NCBI GenBank assembly: GCA_002205965.3 | Contig: NADL03000034.1 | Location: forward strand, 496,001 to 560,000 | Reading direction: 5' to 3' | DNA: 64,000 nucleotides | DNA from: Kappaphycus alvarezii | Taxonomy: Eukaryota > Rhodophyta > Florideophyceae > Gigartinales > Solieriaceae | Shown here: piece after piece, positions 58,407 through 64,000 of the stretch | Numbering within the stretch: position 1 is the stretch's first letter | Layout: each line of letters begins with the position of its first letter | Position numbers and translations under genes: made by a program | The notes under the pieces: model-generated | Seen by the model: the letters and a program-made list of their open reading frames with translations, nothing else | Database searches by the model: none | What the model was told of the DNA's origin: nothing

Positions 58407-60925
58407 GTCGACTTGCGAAAAGTGAGGGATTCGTACGCATCTCTCGTCGTTCAACTGGAATCAATTAGTGTTAAATTATCACACCACAAGCAACGCATAC
58501 AAATATTAGAATCAGGACCATCCATGTATTTGAGGGATATGGAAGAAGGAAAGTAAATATTGAAGTCCCTGTACAGGGCTATCGCATTATGGTGCGAGAA
58601 ACCACTGAAGCAAGGGATAACAGAACAGAAGCTGAATCCAGTTCTATCAGGCAACCCTCTGTTTTGAGACGCATACATGCATGGGTGTCTGAGGACTAGA
58701 ATCCCTTGCAGTTTTGAAAAGTTCTCTGTTGTGTCGAAGATTATTCGAGGGTTGATAAGTTCGACGGAGGTTCTTCAGTTTTATCCAAGTTTCTTGGAGA
58801 CGCAGTTTCCTTCAGAAAATAACCCATTGTCCATCGTGAGTTTTCCCAGTTCTTAGCACTCTGCGAATGTATGTACATACACTCCCGGAATGATAGGTTG
58901 AGCATGTTTCGAAAGTGTGGAAGTGGGAGCAAGGGGGAAATATTGAGAGTGCTCGGCACATTTGCATGCGGAAAGCAGGAAACGGACTCCTCAGTCCTTT
59001 CCCTAGGTGCATGTTCAAATAAATATCACATATCACGATCATTTGATAGAGCTGGTACTAGCGACATAACCCATACGAAGCTTCGTAACGTTGTCTGGTC
59101 CTTGTGGGAAAGAAATAGAGAAATAGGAAATTTGACAACACAGACGGGGCATACAACTGTCCCCTCGAACTCAAAAAATCGAACAAGACTGTTCACAGGA
59201 ACCTGAATCATACAGTAAGAACGGTGTTTTAGCTTCTTCATGATGCATTGGAAGCGTGCCCCTGAGTTGTGGAAAAGATAGTCTTCGGAGCTCCGCCATG
59301 ATGGTACCATTCATGGCGTCCTTGAGGTTATTATTCCTCTTGTTCAGACACACGGGAGCGATAATTTTATTGAACTAGGCGGGCGGGGGGGGCATGATCG
59401 GTTCATAATGTCCAACGTGTTGGGAGGTAGTTTATAGTTGCTCTTGAGATCAATACGGCCTCTGTATATGTATGTGCTTCATGGCTTGAACTTGGCCGTG
59501 CATGTTGACGCACAACGCTACTACGGGGCCTTCGTCATGCCCTACAAATTACGTTCTGAGTGTGGCAACAGTGTACACAGCACCCCCCCCTCAGAGCGTG
59601 ATAATGGAATTGCTCTATTTAGTATAAAACGTCATTTTTAATCGCTTTTGCATTTGGGCTCAGCGTTTCACAAGGTGCTGCCATACAGTCATGCATGATG
59701 ATTGCACAGTTTCGTTATTTTAACTATTTTTTTGCGGTAATTTTAATGGTTTTTTTTGGAAGTTGGTTTGTAATGAGGAACTTCCTTATTGAGAACATGA
59801 GTCTGATGAATGTAAGCTGTGTGATGGACGAATCTTTGCGTATGGAGATCTTTTCAATATCTTCGTTACCATGTGGACATAGGCGTGACTTCCTCTTTCT
59901 ATTGTAATTTTCAACGGTTTTCAACTTGTAGACTGCGTAATATCTAATCAAGTTTGCATCTCTCGGAAAGTTACTTTCTCTCACCTATTCAAAATGGGTC
60001 TCCTTATCATCCTCAAACTCATTTGTGAATGATTCATTGACAATCTATATCGGTAAAAATTGCAGATCCCTGCGTGTGACCTGTTTTGACCCGATCCGTT
60101 GATGGATCTCTGTCAAAAGACGCTGCTTCGCTGACTGCAGTAAATAAACTTCGGTTGGTGGGCCACAAACCTCCTGATCAGTCTAATAGATATATTTTAG
60201 CGCATTTCTCTTCAATTTTATGTATGTTTTATCAGTTCTTATCGGGTTTTCACCGATATCGTGTGTATTGTGATTCATCATGCAATATCTGGGGTGAAAA
60301 AATTGCATTTATGTTTGGTAGTTGTTGCTCCGTGTCCGTATCAACATTACTCTCCCCCCCATCCATCGCTTTCATGAGCTAAGAATCGAGACAGCACGAC
60401 ATTGATTACCGTATCCATTCTGACTGGGGAGCTATCTTGATGTCTTCGTAGGCTGGTTTCATAAGAGGGCCTCGCACTGTCGCGAGACCCGCTCTGCTGA
60501 CTCTTTCTTCCTTGCTTGTACAATCAAGCTTAGGTACTAAGAAAGTTGTAGTTCGATAGGATAAGACAGGATAGGGTAGGATTATTTTTGATTTTAATAA
60601 AGAAGGGCCAGCACTGAACACGACGGCAAACACTACGGGCTGAACGTCAACATAGTATTCTTCTGAAAAATTGTGTCTGCCAGGGGAGATGAGGTCCGGT
60701 CGCCAACGGTAAATAAAGTACTGCGCTGTACTAGGGCTCGATGAGCGGATCTGAATATATCTTCGGATCACCATGTTCAAGTACAGTATAGGGTATACGC
60801 TAAAGTATTTCTACAAGTGGTTTCTGCATTTAATGGATCGCCAGCATTGCAACCTTAGATACTGTATTTCTGTAACATACAATTTGTGAAATTTACATAC
60901 ACCTACTACTTTACCTCCAAATTTC
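58407..60925. other. No firmly recognisable gene
   Basis: Plus-strand frames after 58406 (for example 58500-58680 and 58871-59206) have ordinary composition and may be further parts of the 57795 gene in other frames. I cannot identify them. C- and G-homopolymers occur near 59385 and 59582. Nothing is recognised between 59400 and 60900. Confidence 0.4.
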
Positions 60926-60929
60926 AGCA

Positions 60930-62156
60930 ACACCAATGCGCAGTCCGAAAGAATCCAAACCAACATGACCCTGGGCAGAATACGTGATCACACAGATGGG
61001 GCTGTCAACGAGCAACTCCAGAGCTGGTTATCACTTTACTCCATTATTGCTAGGAGACATGCATCCTCAGGGGCGACTCTTGGAACTAGCAAACGACTTC
61101 TCACCATCCTTTGAGCTCACTCTGTTGAACAGCGCGAGGAGGCAGTACGTCGTCTCGCGCAAAGAACTGCCTCCATTTCATCTTCTTCCTTTACTATTGT
61201 ATTTCAACAGCTAACATATCAGGCGTGCCTGTCCCTATTTCGGTTTATTACTGCGGACATAAAGCGGATGGAGCCAGTCATTGGGTGGCCTGTGACGAAA
61301 AGGCACACTGAAACCAACAGATATGCAACTAGCACCCTTGTTGCTACTTGTGTAGTACTACGTTGTATGGCATCTCCAGCTCGTTGGGCAGATGTATAAC
61401 TGTTATTTGGAAGACATGCCTCGCAGGTGTCAGAACTGTTCTGGGAAGCGCTGGGGGAGCTCTTAGCAAAAAGGGCTGGATTAGTAGTACCTGGGCTGAC
61501 TGGAGTTGTAGGGAGCGGTTCGCTGTCTATGCTGATACTGTACAGGAAAAGACAAGCGGAATGAACAACATTGTGGGCTTTACTGATGGGACGATCATAG
61601 CTATTAGTCGACCAGGGGGGAGTAACATCAATCAGAGAATAGTATAAAATGGACACAAGCACAAACATTTGACCAAGTACCACGCAATGACTACACCGTG
61701 CGGTATGGAGATGCACCTTGCGAAACCTATAGAAGAAAGGCGCCATGTCTGGACTCTATACGTTCAGAGCGGACTAGATGGTACCCTACCTGGATTTTAG
61801 CAAGTGGAAGGCATTCATCACAGCATCTTTGGTGATTCTGGATATAGCCGGAGAGTTAATCTTGAGGTTCCATATTCACGGTCAAATATCAGCGAAGGAC
61901 AGAACCTATTCAATCGAGGGATGCCAAAGGGGAATGAAACAGTTGAATGGTTCTTAAAAGAGGTCAAGATGTACTGAACGTATGTCGAATTCAAGAGAAA
62001 AGCTTCGCTTAGGGGAATCAGCTTTTGAAAAACTATACATTGCCGCGGTCTTGATAACGAAATTTCGTAACTTCGTTTATCCTACTAGTTTTTCTCAGTG
62101 CTTTGGAGTAAATCGGCCTCAGTTACAGCACTATGTTAGAAATGGTAGTACGGATT
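60930..62156 (+). pseudogene. PIF/Harbinger transposase (DDE_Tnp_4 type)
   Basis: The N-terminal half (frame through 61241) has FRFITADIKRMEPVIGWPV and CVVLRCMASPARWADV, typical of PIF/Harbinger enzymes. After one frame change near 61480 the catalytic half follows: NIVGFTDGTIIAISRPGG (first Asp), NGHKHKHLTKYHAMTTPCG, EERRHVWTLYVQSGL, FGDSGYSRRVNLEVPYS (second Asp, near 61833) and NETVEWFLKEV (Glu, near 61948). The D, D and E residues are all retained. In-frame stops at 61645 (in place of the usual Tyr before NGHK), 61798 and 61975 inactivate it. The convergent Myb-like gene at 62.4-63.15 kb fits the two-protein organisation of Harbinger elements. Confidence 0.8.
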
Positions 62157-62379
62157 GATTTAAACCTTGAGCGCGGGGAGCCTGAGTGAGAGGAACAAAG
62201 TCCGCGTCCCGTGCTTCTGCAATTTCAGAGAACAATTGAGAGGCTAAAGGGCAGAAATACAGAAAAAAGCAAGTTTACTACGAGCTATCATTTTTAATAC
62301 CGAGAAGCTTGTTTATAAGACTAATTATAGTCAAAATTTGCGCCCACGTGTCGCTTTGCATTTAAACCATGAATTGGCG

Positions 62380-63148
62380 CACCACTTTTGACTCAAAACG
62401 GCGTTTTTCGCGCTCTTCTTGGCTAATATTACGTTCAGCTTCCCGACCAAGTATATCTTACTCAAAGCGCTTTTCTAATTTAATCATCTCGCACTCAATA
62501 TCAAACTTCGCACTATCCGACTCTATCATCATCTCACTCAGCGCAATCTTTCGGCCGCTCGAATCTGCTCGTACTTCATGTTTTTGAATTACTTGAGAGC
62601 TCTTATATGATTCCAAAGTATCGGACGCGCTCCTCTTCTTCTTATCATACAATTCCTTGATGATTATCTCTCGCTCATCTTCAATCTTCTCTTCTTCATC
62701 CTTTTTCAATGCCTCGCTGCCTGCACACTTTTCTTCCGCAAAATTCTTCTTTGCCTGCGACAAGCCAATCAACAGGTGGTCCAGCTCCTATATTTCCCCT
62801 CCCGTCCCCTAAGGACCTCTGTTGTTCTTATCCCTAACGTCAAAGTTTTCTAAAACTCTTTAAAATGGTCTTGCTTGCTCTTCCAAGAAATCGGAGGTTC
62901 AAAATTGGGGTTAGAACTACAGCGCATAGCAACCCTGCTGTATCGCGCCACTGTTTCACCATGAGGCGAGATGTATGCTTTCGCAGAGGAAATCTCTTGG
63001 ACCAGAATAAGGTCATCACTTGCTGTAAAATTGGACTTACGCCCAGTCTTCTGCGGCGGCGCGGGCGAGGATGAGATCGCAACAGATACTCCAGGCGTGG
63101 GTCGGTCGGAAGTGCCAGGCTGAGGAGGAGGGGGGGAGAGGGATCCAT
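62380..63148 (-). pseudogene. Myb/SANT-like protein, probable Harbinger partner
   Basis: ATG 63148 (MDPSPP) opens, and after a shift in a C-run the frame continues with a Pro-rich linker and KSNFTASDDLILVQEI, AYISPHGETVARY, NPNFEPPISWKSKQDHF (about 63035-62855), matching Myb/SANT-like domains with Trp and helix spacing. Downstream, in another frame (62772-62380), is a highly charged coiled coil (EEKIEDEREIIIKELYDKKK). Harbinger elements usually need such a DNA-binding partner protein for nuclear import and site recognition. Two frame changes are needed to read it through. Confidence 0.55.
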
Positions 63149-63616
63149 GCTGGATGGTGATGGTATCTTGATGATTTTGGCATGGATGATGCTCGTGTTG
63201 TTTTTTAAAAAGGATGGGTAGTGAAAGCTGGATCACTAGGGAAAATTTTGGTACGTCTAATGTAGGATTTACTGTGTTTACTACGCTCGCGCCAATAAGT
63301 AGTTGCAGAGTTCGCTTCTGTAACTGCTCATATTTCAGTATCATTTCGGAACTATTTTACAGAAATTCTGCAACTGGCATGCGTGGTACACGTATTGTAT
63401 CATAATAAATTATGATAGCATTCGACAGCACCAGTGATGTTGCCTTGATGTATAAAAACAAATGGGGGAAAATGTGGGGTGATTTAATATTTGAAAAATA
63501 TAGTCGGTTGTGGCCCGGAATATCCTGCAGGGTGCCCAGTAATACAAAGCAACAAATGGTGGTTGCCTCAATAATCCTCAGGAACGAAAAATTCCTATAC
63601 TGTACTATTTTAGCAT

Positions 63617-63654
63617 TACTGTACAGTACAGTACTGTACAGTACGATACAGTAC
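63617..63654. promoter_or_regulatory. GTACTGTAC palindromic tract upstream of the 63710 gene
   Basis: TACTGTACAGTACAGTACTG and further GTACAGTAC units, made of overlapping palindromes, end about 55 bp before the ATG at 63710. It is the same motif family as 27328-27351 and 27495-27524. Confidence 0.45.
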
Positions 63655-63709
63655 AGCACAGGCAGAAAGGGGAAGGAGGTGATCAAATCATTATTTTTCT
63701 CCCATCCCC

Positions 63710-64000
63710 ATGGATTCTTCTTCTCTGATGCAACCGTCCCTACGAACTCCGCGCAAAAAGCCGAGCACTTGTGGGAGTTACCGTACCGTGCTTTGTCATG
63801 CTTGTCAGGGAAAAAGAGGGGAGGGCGGGAACAAAGAAATGAAGGTTTCGCTTGGCCATGAAGAAGTGCGGCAGAAACCCTCCTATTCACTTTCTTCTCG
63901 CCACCTCAGCCGTGCGGAATCAGTGTCTACCTCAGGTTCCTGCTCCGATGACGGGCTTCCCCCAAATCAAATTCAGGTGATCGCGTTCGAGAGAAAGCTA
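63710..64000 (+). CDS. 5' part of an unidentified gene leaving the window
   Basis: ATG 63710 opens a frame of 97 codons with no stop to the window end. The product starts MDSSSLMQPSLRTPRKKPST and is Ser-, Arg- and Lys-rich with a short acidic patch (SGSCSDDGLPP). Base composition resembles the rimO island rather than the AT-rich surroundings. The first 30 residues could be a basic leader or a disordered nuclear N-terminus. No domain is visible yet. Confidence 0.5.
   Translation, partial: MDSSSLMQPSLRTPRKKPSTCGSYRTVLCHACQGKRGEGGNKEMKVSLGHEEVRQKPSYSLSSRHLSRAESVSTSGSCSDDGLPPNQIQVIAFERKL

Noticed and set aside
1-64000. CRISPR array, rRNA operon or plasmid-type replication origin
   Set aside because: No regularly spaced short repeats, rRNA-like blocks or iteron arrays were seen on reading the window.

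Overview
The window looks like nuclear DNA of a transposon-rich eukaryote with few introns. My best guess is a florideophyte red alga (Chondrus-like). This is inferred from a tight cluster of intronless conserved genes (a RimO-type methylthiotransferase with an organelle-type leader, a mitochondrial NCA2-type protein and an ABITRAM-type protein) embedded in AT-rich, transposon-filled DNA. Nothing resembles a bacterial chromosome, and I see no rRNA operon or CRISPR array.

Layout. 1-7.3 kb: AT-rich, with a faint DDE transposase remnant and a duplicated ~200-bp segment. 7.37-18.35 kb: three consecutive piggyBac-superfamily elements, each bounded by the 4-bp palindrome CTAG and beginning TGTCYA. 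The first two share one CTAG. The third encodes, on the minus strand, a piggyBac-type transposase with a YqaJ-like PD-(D/E)XK nuclease domain between its second and third catalytic regions. 18.35-23.4 kb: head-to-head decayed non-LTR retrotransposons (reverse transcriptase plus a restriction-like endonuclease C-terminus). 23.65-28.4 kb: the host gene island, rimO (+), NCA2 (-), ABITRAM (+). NCA2 and ABITRAM are interrupted by single extra bases. 29-37 kb: more non-LTR fragments, a low-complexity tract and a decayed Ty1/copia-like element. 38.7-41.1 kb: a second decayed copia element. 44.2-44.8 kb: a Ty3/gypsy fragment. 47.2-47.7 kb: a Tc1/mariner remnant. 51.38-55.61 kb: a young but internally deleted Ty3/gypsy element with 229-bp LTRs and a perfect 5-bp target duplication, sitting inside a minus-strand reading frame. 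57.8-58.4 kb: an unidentified ORF. 60.9-63.15 kb: a PIF/Harbinger transposase converging on a Myb/SANT-like gene. 63.71 kb to the end: the 5' part of an unidentified gene that leaves the window.

The strongest novelty candidates are the CTAG-flanked piggyBac family (target preference differing from TTAA), the transposase-nuclease fusion, a tRNA-like module conserved near the right ends of two of these elements, and GTACTGTAC-type palindromic tracts upstream of the host genes. Frameshifts are common throughout, so sequence error must be excluded before calling decay or recoding. Family assignments rest on motif recognition by eye.
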